A program made the translations under genes and the position numbers. This document shows, in pieces, positions 16,689-27,107 of a stretch of DNA of 64,000 bases. Source of the DNA: Streptomyces asoensis (lineage in GTDB: Bacteria; Actinomycetota; Actinomycetes; Streptomycetales; Streptomycetaceae). The notes under the pieces are model-generated. The model was not told where the DNA came from. It did not search any database and was given only the letters and a program-made list of their open reading frames with translations. Location of the stretch: NCBI RefSeq assembly GCF_016860545.1, contig NZ_BNEB01000003.1, positions 1,674,001 to 1,738,000 of the forward strand, written 5' to 3'. Every line of letters starts with the position of its first letter. Position 1 is the first letter of the stretch.

Positions 16689-16720
16689 CCCGCCGCCGGT
16701 GGTTCAGGGGCGCCGGCGGG
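16689..16720. terminator. Possible terminator between marP and the convergent small gene
   Basis: CCCGCCG (16689-16695) pairs with CGGCGGG (16714-16720) around an 18-nt loop, immediately before the stop of the convergent small ORF. It has no T run, so this is a weak call. Confidence 0.35.
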
Positions 16721-16903
16721 TCAGGGCCGCGGGTGACGCAAGCGGACCGAGACCCAGCGGGCCCGGCGGCGCAGGATGCGCGGAATGCCCACCCGGAGGT
16801 CGGAGCCCGGCAGTTGCGGGTCGGCACCTCGGCGGTGGAGGCTCGGGCCGTTGGCCGAGCGGCGGTTGCGTGCTGCGTCACTGTAGTCGTGCGTCCAGCC
16901 CAT
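16721..16903 (-). CDS. Small basic hypothetical protein
   Basis: A 60-residue ORF beginning MGWTHDYSDAARNRRS and ending in an Arg-rich segment (GIPRILRRRARWVSVRLRHPRP). Codon third positions are mostly G/C across the frame. The N-terminus looks familiar from other Streptomyces small proteins, but I cannot name a family. The upstream sequence has G-rich stretches that could act as a ribosome-binding site. The opposite-strand frame here is less convincing. Function unknown; a nucleic-acid or membrane-surface role is conceivable from the charge only. Confidence 0.5.
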   Translation of the reverse strand: MGWTHDYSDAARNRRSANGPSLHRRGADPQLPGSDLRVGIPRILRRRARWVSVRLRHPRP

Positions 16904-16950
16904 ACCCCGACGTCTGCCCCTGCCCCAAGGTCGATAACCGCTCTCGGAGC

Positions 16951-16962
16951 GGCCAATTGGCC
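16951..16962. promoter_or_regulatory. 12-bp palindrome upstream of the small gene
   Basis: GGCCAATTGGCC is a perfect palindrome about 50 bp before ATG 16903, next to a small hairpin CCGCT-CTCGG-AGCGG. It could be an operator, but no regulator is indicated. Confidence 0.3.
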
Positions 16963-17030
16963 TATGCGCCGGGCATTTGGCTGTTCGTAGTACAGACGTT
17001 CAGGACCGGATACCGGGCGCGACGGGCCGG

Positions 17031-17981
17031 TCACCGATCGGGTTCGGGATCCTTCAGCCAGTTGACCAGTTCGGTGGAGAACGCGGCCGGATCCTCCTCG
17101 TGCGGGAAGTGTCCGAGTCCGTCGAACAGCCGCCAGCGGTACGGCGCTTCGACGTACTCCCCGGAGCCGGCCGCACTGCGGGTGCGCATCACCGGATCGA
17201 GGGAACCGTGCAGATGCAGCGTGGGCACGCGCACCGGGCGCTTCATGCGCCGGTAGAACTGCACACCGTCCGGCCGGGCCAGCGAGCGCACCAGCCAGCG
17301 GTACGGCTCGACGGCGCAGTGCGCGGTCGACGGGATGCACATGGCGCGCCGGTACGTCTCGACCGCCTCGTCCTCGGGCGGCCGGGGCCCGGACCAGTCC
17401 CTGATGAGCCGGCCCACCAGTTCGCCGTCGTCGGCGGTGAGCTGCCGCTCGGGGATCCACGGCCGCTGGAACCCCCAGATGTGGGAACCCGCCGCGGTCT
17501 GGCGGACGTCGGCCAGCATCGCCGAGCGCCAGCGCCGGGGGTGCGGCATCGAGGCGACGGCGAGTCTGCGCACCAGCTTGGGGCGCATCACTGCCGCCGT
17601 CCAGGCGAGGTAGCCGCCCAGGTCGTGGCCGACGAGCGCGGCGTCCGGCTCGCCCAGGGAGCGGATCACGCCGGTGATGTCGAGGGCGAGGTTGGCCGGG
17701 TCGTAGCCGCGGGGTGTGCGGTCGCTGCCGCCCACGCCCCGCAGGTCCATCGCGACGGCCCGGAAGCCCGCGTCGGCCAGGGCGACCAGCTGGTGCCGCC
17801 ACGTCCACCAGAACTGCGGGAAGCCGTGGACGAGCATGACCAGCGGACCGTCGCCGAGCTCGGCGATGTGGAAGCGCGCGCCGTTCGCGGCGACCTCGCG
17901 GTGGGTGACCTTTACGCCGCAGACGGCGTCCGGTCGTACGACCGAAGCGGGCTGGGCCGAAGGGATGGCGGGGTCCGTCAT
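17031..17981 (-). CDS. Alpha/beta hydrolase, epoxide-hydrolase-like
   Basis: A 316-residue alpha/beta-hydrolase. HGFPQFWWTWRHQ is the oxyanion-hole HGxP motif, GHDLGGYLAW carries the nucleophile Asp typical of epoxide hydrolases (rather than Ser), and GLGHFPHEEDP gives the catalytic His. The cap region contains a Tyr-bearing segment (ETYRRAM). This fits the EphE/Rv3670-like branch near marP in mycobacteria. ATG 17981 overlaps the stop of the upstream Holin-X gene (ATGA). The natural epoxide substrate is unknown. Confidence 0.92.
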   Translation of the reverse strand: MTDPAIPSAQPASVVRPDAVCGVKVTHREVAANGARFHIAELGDGPLVMLVHGFPQFWWTWRHQLVALADAGFRAVAMDLRGVGGSDRTPRGYDPANLALDITGVIRSLGEPDAALVGHDLGGYLAWTAAVMRPKLVRRLAVASMPHPRRWRSAMLADVRQTAAGSHIWGFQRPWIPERQLTADDGELVGRLIRDWSGPRPPEDEAVETYRRAMCIPSTAHCAVEPYRWLVRSLARPDGVQFYRRMKRPVRVPTLHLHGSLDPVMRTRSAAGSGEYVEAPYRWRLFDGLGHFPHEEDPAAFSTELVNWLKDPEPDR

Positions 17982-18466
17982 GACGACGAGCGTGCCACAG
18001 CCTCGATGGCCTCCGGGACGCGGTCCTGCGGCAGCTCGGGCCGCGGGTGCGGCTTCGCGTTCTGCAGGACGCTCGCGGATTCCTTCATGGACGCGGCGAC
18101 CTTCTGCGGGCCCTTGCCCCGCTGCGCCTTCTTCGCGAAGACCACGCCGATCAGCACGAGGACGAGCGCGATGAGCACGTTCGCCGCGAAGGACAGCAGG
18201 AAGCAGATCGCGAGGTTCCAGTCGCTCCAGGTCCGGATGCCGTACGCCAGGGCGAAGTTGAGCATCGGCAGGGAGAAGACCAGGAGCGCGCCGGCCGCGG
18301 AGAAGGCCCCGCCGCTCGTCGCCCCGCGCTTGACGTCCTGCTTCAGCTGCGCCTTCGCCAGCGCGATCTCGTCGTGCACCAGCGCCGACAATTCGGTCGT
18401 CGCCGAGGCGAACAGCTGGCCGATGCTGCGTTCGGCGCCGACCGGGCTGCCGTCGGGTGCGCTCAT
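17978..18466 (-). CDS. Actinobacterial Holin-X family membrane protein
   Basis: A 162-residue protein. The N-terminal amphipathic helix (IGQLFASATTELSALVHDEIALAKAQLKQDV) is followed by two membrane helices (residues 55-80 and 88-110) and a basic C-terminal region. This layout matches the putative Holin-X (phage_holin_3_6) family, whose name does not imply a phage origin here. It has a clear AGGGAGAAC ribosome-binding site and overlaps the hydrolase start by 4 nt. Syntenic with Rv3669. Confidence 0.88.
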   Translation of the reverse strand: MSAPDGSPVGAERSIGQLFASATTELSALVHDEIALAKAQLKQDVKRGATSGGAFSAAGALLVFSLPMLNFALAYGIRTWSDWNLAICFLLSFAANVLIALVLVLIGVVFAKKAQRGKGPQKVAASMKESASVLQNAKPHPRPELPQDRVPEAIEAVARSSS

Positions 18467-18604
18467 CGCGTTCTCCCTCTTCCTCTTCTGCTTCTACTGC
18501 CGCTGTCGCTGTTGCCACCGCTGTCGGTGCGGCTGCCGCCGGCTTCTTTTGTACCGTCCCGTCAGATCATGCCGGACGGTCGCCCTCCTCGCCCGTCCCG
18601 CCCG

Positions 18605-20113
18605 TCACTTCGGCAGGCCCGTGGCGCGTGTCTTCCCCTTTCCGGGCCTTACCGCGGCCTCTCCCGCGGTCGTCCCGGCGGCTTCTTCCCCCTCGGCGGC
18701 CGACGAGGCGTTCCGTCGGGCGTTCGCGTCGTCGTTCCCGCGGGCGAGTTCCTGGGCCCGGCGGCGGTGTTCGGCCGCCTTCGCGTCATGGATCTCCGCC
18801 ATGCGCAGGTGGTACGCCGGGTCGTCCTCCTCGTAGACGTCCGGGACGCCGTCGAGGTCGTCGTCGCGCTCCTCGGCCTCCCACATCCGGCGGTACCGGG
18901 CGTTGCGCAGCTTCAGCAGGACCGTCGCGAAGCTCGCGGCGATCAGCGAGCCCAGCAGGACGGAGGCCTTGACCTCGTCGGTCATGAGCGCGTCGCCCTC
19001 GAAGGCGAGTTCCCCGATCAGGAGCGAGACGGTGAAGCCGATGCCGGCGAGGGCGGCGACGGCGAACACGTCCGCCCAGGCGAGGTCCTCGCTCAGCGAG
19101 GCACGGGTGAACCGGGCGGTCAGCCAGGTCCCGCCGAAGATGCCGACGGTCTTGCCGACGACGAGACCGAGGACCACCCCCAGGGTCTCCGGCTTCGCGA
19201 ACACATCCCCGAGTGCGCCGCCCGAGAGCGTCACACCGGCGCTGAACAGGGCGAACAGCGGGACCGCGAGTCCGGCGGAGAGCGGTCGCACAAGGTGCTC
19301 GATCCGCTCGCCGGGCGAGTGCTCCTCGCCCTCGCGCGTCGTGCAGCGCAGCATCAGGCCCATCGCGACGCCGGCGATCGTGGCGTGGACCCCGCTGTTG
19401 TACATCAACCCCCAGATCACGAGCGCGAGGGGCACGTAGACGTACCAGCCGCGCACGTTCTTGCGCAGCAGCAGCCAGAACACCAGCAGGCCGAGGGCCG
19501 CGCCGCCCAGCGCCAGGAAGTCGATGGTGCCGGTGAAGAAGACGGCGATGATGAGGATCGCGAACAGGTCGTCGACGACGGCGAGGGTGAGCAGGAAGGC
19601 GCGCAGCGCGCTCGGCAGCGAGGTGCCGATGACGGCGAGCACGGCGAGCGCGAACGCGATGTCGGTGGCCGTCGGGACGGCCCAGCCGTCGAAGGCGCCA
19701 CCGCCGGTGAGGGTGGTGAGCGTGTACACGAGCGCCGGTACGGCCATCCCGCACAGCGCGGCCACGACGGGAAGCGCGGCGGCCCTCGGGTCCTTGAGGT
19801 CACCGGCGACGAGTTCCCGTTTGAGTTCGATGCCGGCGACGAAGAAGAAGACCGCGAGCAGGCCGTCGGCCGCCCAGTGCGCGACGGAGAGATCGAGGCC
19901 CAGGGCCGCGGGGCCGAAGCGGTAGTGGCTGACGCTCTCGTAGCTGTCGTGCAGCGCCGGGACGTTCGCCCAGATCAGCGCGACCACGGCGGCGACGAGC
20001 AGCAGTACGCCGCCGACGGTCTCGGTGCGCAGCGCCTCCGCGAGGAAGTTCCGCTCGGGCAGCGACAGACGCCCGAAGATCCTGTGCGAAGTGGTGGTGC
20101 GGGGCGCGGTCAC
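18605..20113 (-). CDS. nhaA: Na+/H+ antiporter NhaA
   Basis: A 502-residue NhaA-type antiporter with about 12 membrane helices. The diagnostic motifs are ATDIAFALAVLAVIG (helix IV) and LAVVDDLFAILIIA, the last with the paired Asp that binds Na+. A cytoplasmic tail of about 95 residues follows the membrane domain, with acidic (RDDDLDGVPDVYEEDDP) and coiled-coil-like stretches; E. coli NhaA (388 residues) lacks it. GTG 20113 is preferred over ATG 20149 because CGGAGG lies 8-9 nt upstream. Confidence 0.95.
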   Translation of the reverse strand: MTAPRTTTSHRIFGRLSLPERNFLAEALRTETVGGVLLLVAAVVALIWANVPALHDSYESVSHYRFGPAALGLDLSVAHWAADGLLAVFFFVAGIELKRELVAGDLKDPRAAALPVVAALCGMAVPALVYTLTTLTGGGAFDGWAVPTATDIAFALAVLAVIGTSLPSALRAFLLTLAVVDDLFAILIIAVFFTGTIDFLALGGAALGLLVFWLLLRKNVRGWYVYVPLALVIWGLMYNSGVHATIAGVAMGLMLRCTTREGEEHSPGERIEHLVRPLSAGLAVPLFALFSAGVTLSGGALGDVFAKPETLGVVLGLVVGKTVGIFGGTWLTARFTRASLSEDLAWADVFAVAALAGIGFTVSLLIGELAFEGDALMTDEVKASVLLGSLIAASFATVLLKLRNARYRRMWEAEERDDDLDGVPDVYEEDDPAYHLRMAEIHDAKAAEHRRRAQELARGNDDANARRNASSAAEGEEAAGTTAGEAAVRPGKGKTRATGLPK

Positions 20114-20198
20114 GGGGGAGACCTCCGGTCGGTGGGCAGGACGGAGCACATGCCGACCAGACTTCCCGGCGCACCTGAGGTTGCTGCGTGTGTTTTGT

Positions 20199-20211
20199 TT
20201 AGTTTACCTAA
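20199..20211. promoter_or_regulatory. Possible iron-box-like palindrome upstream of nhaA
   Basis: TTAGTTTACCTAA (TTAG-N5-CTAA) sits in an unusually AT-rich patch about 85 bp before nhaA. It resembles half of the DtxR/DmdR1 box (TTAGGTTAGGCTAACCTAA) but matches only partly. Confidence 0.25.
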
Positions 20212-20262
20212 GGTGCGGCGGAGGCGGGACCGGTCGTCCCGCCGTGCTGCCCACGATAGATG

Positions 20263-20305
20263 CGACGAGGGCACCCGGCGCGCCCACCGCCGGGTGCCCT
20301 CGTCG
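20263..20305 (-). terminator. Strong terminator of acs
   Basis: A 17-bp perfect stem (CGACGAGGGCACCCGGC with its complement) and a 9-nt loop lie 9-51 bp after the acs stop. Confidence 0.8.
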
Positions 20306-20313
20306 ACCTGCCC

Positions 20314-22272
<1,959 letters not shown>

Positions 22273-22463
22273 GACATCTCCCTCTCGAAGGGTGTCCGTG
22301 TCCGTTGTGTCCCAGGCCACAGCTCATCAGACCCAGGGGTCCGGTGACAAGGGCCGACGGAAAATTGGTTTAGACCTTTCGAGGGCGCGCTTCCGCTGCA
22401 CTCCCGTGCGGGAGGGCGCGGGCGCAGCCATGAGCTGTCGGGGGTGCAGGTGGCTGCGGGTGG

Positions 22464-22501
22464 GCCTGCCGCTCATCCGTACCCACGGACGAGCGGCAGG
22501 C
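22464..22501 (-). terminator. Terminator-like hairpin after the SulP-carbonic anhydrase gene
   Basis: GCCTGCCGCTC and GAGCGGCAGGC pair over 11 bp, with CCGT/ACGG extending the stem inward around an ACCC loop. It is the second of two hairpins between this gene and acs. Confidence 0.65.
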
Positions 22502-22530
22502 GGAGTTCAGCCGGTGTAACGCCTTTCACA

Positions 22531-22563
22531 TCCGCGGCCTCCGGGTGGGCGGAAGGCCGCGGA
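22531..22563 (-). terminator. Terminator hairpin immediately after the SulP-carbonic anhydrase stop
   Basis: A 10-bp stem TCCGCGGCCT/AGGCCGCGGA lies 5 bp downstream of the stop codon. Confidence 0.65.
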
Positions 22564-22567
22564 CGGC

Positions 22568-25393
22568 TCAGGCCGACAGGTTCGCCGTCCCGACGTGGCC
22601 GAAGAGGGCGTCGTCACCCTCCGGCGATCCGGAGAGCAGGTAGGTCTGTGCCTCACCCACGTGGAAGTACAGACCGTGCAGTTCGAGCGCCCCGCTCCGC
22701 AGGGCCCGCGCCACCGACTCGTGGGCCCGGAGGTGCTCCAACTGCTGCACCACGTTGGTCAGACAGAGCTGCTCGACCGCGTCCGCCGCTGCCCGACCGG
22801 CGAGCCGGGCCGGTGCACGGTCGTCGTCGGCCATCCGCTCCAGGCTCGGCACCCCGTGTCGCAGCCACCGCTGCAACGGGGTCCGCGCACCGCCCGGTTC
22901 GGAGTCGAGCAGCGCCTGCATGGCGCCGCATCCGGAGTGCCCGCACACCGTGATGGACCGTACGTGCAGCACCTCCACCGCGTACTCGATCGCGGCGGCC
23001 ACGGAGTCGTCCCCGCTCTCCTCGCCGGGCGCCGGCACGAGGTTGCCCACGTTGCGCACGACGAACAGGTCTCCCGGACCACTGGATGTGATCATCGACG
23101 TGACCAGGCGTGAGTCGGCGCAGGTGAGGAAGAGCTGGGTCGGCCGCTGGCCCTCCCGGGCCAACCGCGCCAGCTCACCCCGCACCAGCGGCGCGGTGTT
23201 GCGCTGGAACGCGCTGATGCCACGGACCAGCTGATGCCCACCCGGCTCGACGGGCCGCCGGACCGGTCGGTCCGGTCGGGTCGGCTGGTCCGGCCGCCGT
23301 GACGGGCCCGGCCGGTCCGGCTGCTGCTCCGGCTGAGCTGTTCGGTTCGGCCGGAGCGGTGGGGCCGGTCGTTCCGGTTGGTCGGCTCGGTGAGGGCGCT
23401 CAGGTCGCTCCTGTTGTTCAGGCCGCTCAGGTCGCTGGGGCCGGTCGTTTTCCTCCGGGGCGTCGGGGTGACCCGGTCGCGTCCGCTCTTCGGCCTCGCC
23501 GGGCTTTCCCGGCGCCGCTGACCGTGCCGGTCCTGTCGTCTCCTTCCGCCGAGCTGTTCCGGGCGGCTCGGTCGCCGCATATGTCTCTCGTGGGACTTCG
23601 CACCGGTGGTTGCGCCACGGCGTCCAGGGCCTGCACCGGCAGTCGGCGATCGGAACCTCTGCGGCGGGCGCGTGGGCGTGGTCGAGGTCTCGTCCGAGGG
23701 CCCGTGGGGCTGTCGGTTCCGGTCCCGTGTTCGCGCGCCGGTCGCGCCCGTCGGCCGGCCCGGTGCTGCCGTCGGGGTCAGCGTCGGCGTCGAGGTCCGG
23801 TCCGACGCCGGCTGCCGTGTCGAGTGCCGTGTCCAGTGCCGTGCCGGAGCGGCGGCCGGTCAGCTCGACGGTGCCGCCCTGCGCGGTGTGCGTCTTCTGC
23901 CAGTCCTGCAAGGACTCGTACGCGGCGTGGTCCATGAAGGAGCCGGTCAACTCGACCACCGCGTGCGTGCCGTGCGGTACGAGGTGCAGGATGCGGCTGA
24001 GCCGCGGTACGGCGAGGAACGTCAACTGGCCTCTGACGTGGACGTGATGGACTCCTTCCCTCTCGTGGTGCGTGATGCGGGTGCGGGCGAGGCGGTGCAG
24101 GGCGACGGCCACGGCGACGGCGATGCCGAGCGTCACGCCCTCCAGGACGCCCATGAGGACCACGCCGAGGGTGGTGACGACGTACACCAGCACCTCTCGG
24201 TGGCGGGTCACCGTGCGAATGTGGTGCAGGGACACCATCTGGATGCCGACGGCCATCACCAGGGCGGCGAGTGAGGCGAGCGGGATGAGATCCAGGATCG
24301 GGACCATCAGCAGCGCGGCGACTACTACGAGAACGCCGTGCAGCATCGTGGAGTTCCGGCTCACGGCCCCGGCTCGCACATTCGCCGAACTGCGTACGGC
24401 GACCCCTGCCACCGGCAGTCCGCCGAGGGCCCCGGAGACGATGTTGGCCGCGCCCTGGCCCAGGAGCTCCCGGTTCAGGTCGGCACGGCCGACCCGGCCG
24501 GCGGGCGGGCCGAGCGGGCCCGGGCGTCCGCTGGTCAGTTTGTCGACGGCGACGGCGCCGAGCAGCGACTGCACACTGCACACCATCGTGGTGGTGAGGA
24601 CGGCGGCGACGAGCCCGAGCACCGGCCCCTCGGGCAGCCCGGCCAGGGCGTGACTGCTCCAGGACGGCAGATCCACCTTCGGCAGGGTGAGACCGGCGAG
24701 CGCGGCGGTGGCGGTGGCGCCGGTGACGGCGACGAGCGCGGCGGGCACCTTGTTCAGCAGGCGGCCCGCCCGGCCGGGGAGACGCGGCCAGAGCAGCAGC
24801 AGCGTCAGGGTCAGCGTGCTCATGGCCAGGGCCGCGGGTTGCAGCGCGGCCATTTGGGCGGGCAGGGCGCGCAGGTTGTCGAGGACCGAACTCTGCGGGT
24901 TACCGCCGAGGACCACGTGCAGTTGGGCGACGGCGATGGTGACGCCGATGCCGGCGAGCATGCCGTGCACGATGGCGGGGCTGACGGCGAGGGCGGTGCG
25001 CGCGACCCGCAGGGAGCCGAGACCCAGTTGGGCCAGTCCGGCGAGGACGGTGATGGCGCAGGTCGTCCGCCAGCCGTAGCGCTGGATGAGGTCGGCGGTG
25101 ACCACGGTCAGGCCGGCCGCCGGGCCGCTGACCTGGAGCGGGGCGCCGCCGATCCAGCCGGCGACGATCCCGCCCACGGCCGCGGCGACCAGGCCGGCCT
25201 GGAGGGGCGCTCCGGTGGCGAGGGCGATGCCGAGGGAGAGCGGCAATGCGATCAGGAAGACCGCGATGGAAGCGGACACGTCGGCGCCGGCGATGCCGAA
25301 GCGGCGACGCGGTGCCGGTGGCGGGCTGTGGGGCTGGTGGGCGTGCTCGGTGGACGTCGAGTGGGCGGTACGGGTGGGGGCGCAGGCGGACAT
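22568..25393 (-). CDS. SulP anion transporter fused to beta-carbonic anhydrase
   Basis: A 941-residue fusion. Residues about 35-440 form the SulP/SLC26 membrane domain (SASIAVFLIALPLSLGIALATG at the start). Residues 445-520 form a STAS domain (VHHVHVRGQLTFLAVPRLS). Residues 520-740 are a long disordered linker rich in Pro, Arg, Glu and Gln. Residues about 745-941 are a beta-carbonic anhydrase with zinc ligands Cys758 and Asp760 (TCADSR), His819 and Cys822 (GHSGCG). Such fusions are bicarbonate transporters whose enzyme interconverts CO2 and HCO3-. ATG 25393 follows GGAGGAGAC. It is flanked by terminators, so it is monocistronic. Confidence 0.95.
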   Translation of the reverse strand: MSACAPTRTAHSTSTEHAHQPHSPPPAPRRRFGIAGADVSASIAVFLIALPLSLGIALATGAPLQAGLVAAAVGGIVAGWIGGAPLQVSGPAAGLTVVTADLIQRYGWRTTCAITVLAGLAQLGLGSLRVARTALAVSPAIVHGMLAGIGVTIAVAQLHVVLGGNPQSSVLDNLRALPAQMAALQPAALAMSTLTLTLLLLWPRLPGRAGRLLNKVPAALVAVTGATATAALAGLTLPKVDLPSWSSHALAGLPEGPVLGLVAAVLTTTMVCSVQSLLGAVAVDKLTSGRPGPLGPPAGRVGRADLNRELLGQGAANIVSGALGGLPVAGVAVRSSANVRAGAVSRNSTMLHGVLVVVAALLMVPILDLIPLASLAALVMAVGIQMVSLHHIRTVTRHREVLVYVVTTLGVVLMGVLEGVTLGIAVAVAVALHRLARTRITHHEREGVHHVHVRGQLTFLAVPRLSRILHLVPHGTHAVVELTGSFMDHAAYESLQDWQKTHTAQGGTVELTGRRSGTALDTALDTAAGVGPDLDADADPDGSTGPADGRDRRANTGPEPTAPRALGRDLDHAHAPAAEVPIADCRCRPWTPWRNHRCEVPRETYAATEPPGTARRKETTGPARSAAPGKPGEAEERTRPGHPDAPEENDRPQRPERPEQQERPERPHRADQPERPAPPLRPNRTAQPEQQPDRPGPSRRPDQPTRPDRPVRRPVEPGGHQLVRGISAFQRNTAPLVRGELARLAREGQRPTQLFLTCADSRLVTSMITSSGPGDLFVVRNVGNLVPAPGEESGDDSVAAAIEYAVEVLHVRSITVCGHSGCGAMQALLDSEPGGARTPLQRWLRHGVPSLERMADDDRAPARLAGRAAADAVEQLCLTNVVQQLEHLRAHESVARALRSGALELHGLYFHVGEAQTYLLSGSPEGDDALFGHVGTANLSA

Positions 25394-25728
25394 GTTTCCC
25401 GTCTCCTCCGGGGCAGCGCGGTCGCGGAACAGGTGGTCCCCCGATCGGTGCGGGGGTGGTCGCGGCCGTGGGTCACGGCGTGCAGCGGCGGGATGAAATC
25501 AACGCTCGGTAAACAGATCGTAATGCAGAGTAAAGGTCACGCCTGGATTTTTGCGGCAAATGGGGCAGCTAATCATCCAAGGGAGTGAAGCGGTCTTTTC
25601 ATCGGCTTGTCGTACTAATTCCTTCCCGGCTCCGTGCGACCTTGACGGCGCCGCCGGCTCGTCCCGGCGCGTCACCGAAGAACGCCATCGTCGGCGTTGG
25701 CCGAGAGAAGGAAGAAGGTGGGCGGAAG
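25394..25728. other. AT-richer divergent promoter region
   Basis: About 335 bp between the SulP fusion and the lipoprotein gene. From 25497 to 25620 it is distinctly A/T-rich for this genome (GTAAACAGATCGTAATGCAG, then CTAATCATCC). It probably holds both promoters, but I cannot assign -10 and -35 boxes with confidence. An in-frame ATG at 25585 would lengthen the lipoprotein but would bury its signal peptide. Confidence 0.45.
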
Positions 25729-27012
25729 ATGGCCGCCACCCAGAGGATCGCCGCGGGCGCAGTGGTCGCCGCGGCTGTCGCAGCATCACTCGCCGGATGT
25801 GCCACGGGAACCGGGGGCTCCGGCGGCGCCGAGGAGGGCGTCCCGGGTCCGCAGAAGGTGAAACCGGCTCCGGCCGTCCCCAAGAGCGCGGTCCGCCTGA
25901 TCGGCGACGGCTCCACCGCGTACACGGGAGCACAGCCCCACCTGCCCCGGCCCGAACGGCTGAAGCCGGGCCAGAAGCCGCCGCAGTTCGTGGTCTTCTC
26001 CTGGGACGGCGCCGGTGAGGACAGCCAGCGCCTGTTCTCCCACTTCCGCAAGGTCTCCAAGGCCAACCACGCCACGATGACCTACTTCCTGAGCGGCGTG
26101 TACATGCTGCCCGAGGCGAAGGCCGACCTCTACAGACCGCCGCAGCACTCACCGGGCCGCAGCGACATCGGCTTCAACGACGAGCGGGGCATCGCCGACA
26201 CCGTGGAGCAGCTGCGCATGGCGTGGCTGGAGGGCAACGAGATCGGCACCCACTTCAACGGCCACTTCTGCGGGAAGGACGGCGGCGTCGGCCAGTGGTC
26301 GGTCGAGGAGTGGAAGGACGAGATCGCCCAGGCCAAGCAGTTCGTGCGGACCTGGAAGACCAACACCGGCATGAAGAACGCGGCGCCGCTGCCCTTCGAC
26401 TACGACAAGGAGCTCATCGGCGCCCGCACCCCGTGTCTGGAGGGCCAGAAGAACTTCATGAAGGCCGCCCGCGAGCTGGGCTTCCGCTACGACACCAGCG
26501 GCGTCAACAACCAGGTGTGGCCCGGCAAGAAGGAGGGCCTGTGGGACCTGTCCATGCAGCTCGTGCCCTTCCCCGGGCACCACTACGAGCAGCTCACCAT
26601 GGACTACAACTTCATGGTCAACCAGTCCGGCACCAAGACGCAGGGCGACCCCGACAAGCAGGAGTTCTGGGGCGACCAGATGCGTGACGGTCTGCTCGCG
26701 GGCTTCCACCGGGCCTACGACGGCAACCGCGCGCCACTGATCATCGGCAACCACTTCGAGTCCTGGAACGGCGGCGTGTACATGCGGGCCGTCGAGGAGG
26801 TCGTCGAGAACGTCTGCAACAAGCCGGACGTGCGCTGCGTGTCCTTCCGGCAGCTCGCCGACTGGCTGGACGCACAGGACCCGCAGACCCTGGCCACGCT
26901 GCGCACCCTGGACGTGGGCGAGGCCCCCAAGCCCGGCTGGGCCTCCTTCCTGCACGGCGGCCCCGCCCCGGCGCCCAAGGGAGTCCCCGGGGCCCCGGCC
27001 GTCAGGCGGTAG
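25729..27012 (+). CDS. Polysaccharide-deacetylase-like lipoprotein
   Basis: A 427-residue exported protein. The signal peptide ends in the lipobox SLAGC (Cys near residue 24). The body has NodB-fold features: VVFSWDGAGED (first metal or catalytic Asp), IGTHFNGHFCG (His-X3-His zinc pair) and GARTPCLEG (the R-P substrate-binding motif). Several Asn/Trp-rich segments, for example NHFESWNGGVY, are unusual for classical deacetylases. It probably acts outside the membrane on peptidoglycan or an extracellular glycan. ATG 25729 is chosen because it gives a proper signal peptide and has GGCGG upstream. A strong terminator follows. Confidence 0.85.
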   Translation: MAATQRIAAGAVVAAAVAASLAGCATGTGGSGGAEEGVPGPQKVKPAPAVPKSAVRLIGDGSTAYTGAQPHLPRPERLKPGQKPPQFVVFSWDGAGEDSQRLFSHFRKVSKANHATMTYFLSGVYMLPEAKADLYRPPQHSPGRSDIGFNDERGIADTVEQLRMAWLEGNEIGTHFNGHFCGKDGGVGQWSVEEWKDEIAQAKQFVRTWKTNTGMKNAAPLPFDYDKELIGARTPCLEGQKNFMKAARELGFRYDTSGVNNQVWPGKKEGLWDLSMQLVPFPGHHYEQLTMDYNFMVNQSGTKTQGDPDKQEFWGDQMRDGLLAGFHRAYDGNRAPLIIGNHFESWNGGVYMRAVEEVVENVCNKPDVRCVSFRQLADWLDAQDPQTLATLRTLDVGEAPKPGWASFLHGGPAPAPKGVPGAPAVRR

Positions 27013-27021
27013 ACGCCCGCG

Positions 27022-27058
27022 TCGGCAGGCGTCGTCACCGGGAGACGACGCCTGCCGA
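27022..27058. terminator. Bidirectional terminator between convergent genes
   Basis: A 15-bp perfect stem starting TCGGCAGGCGTCGTC with a 7-nt loop. It lies between the lipoprotein stop and the convergent ATPase stop. Confidence 0.8.
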
Positions 27059-27107
27059 GCGGGCACGAACGCGGGACGCCGTAGGGGGAGCCGTTCCCGG
27101 CGAGCGC

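Noticed and set aside
17978..18466. Holin name as evidence of a prophage
   Set aside because: Holin-X proteins are core actinobacterial membrane proteins. No phage gene is nearby and the neighbours are housekeeping genes.
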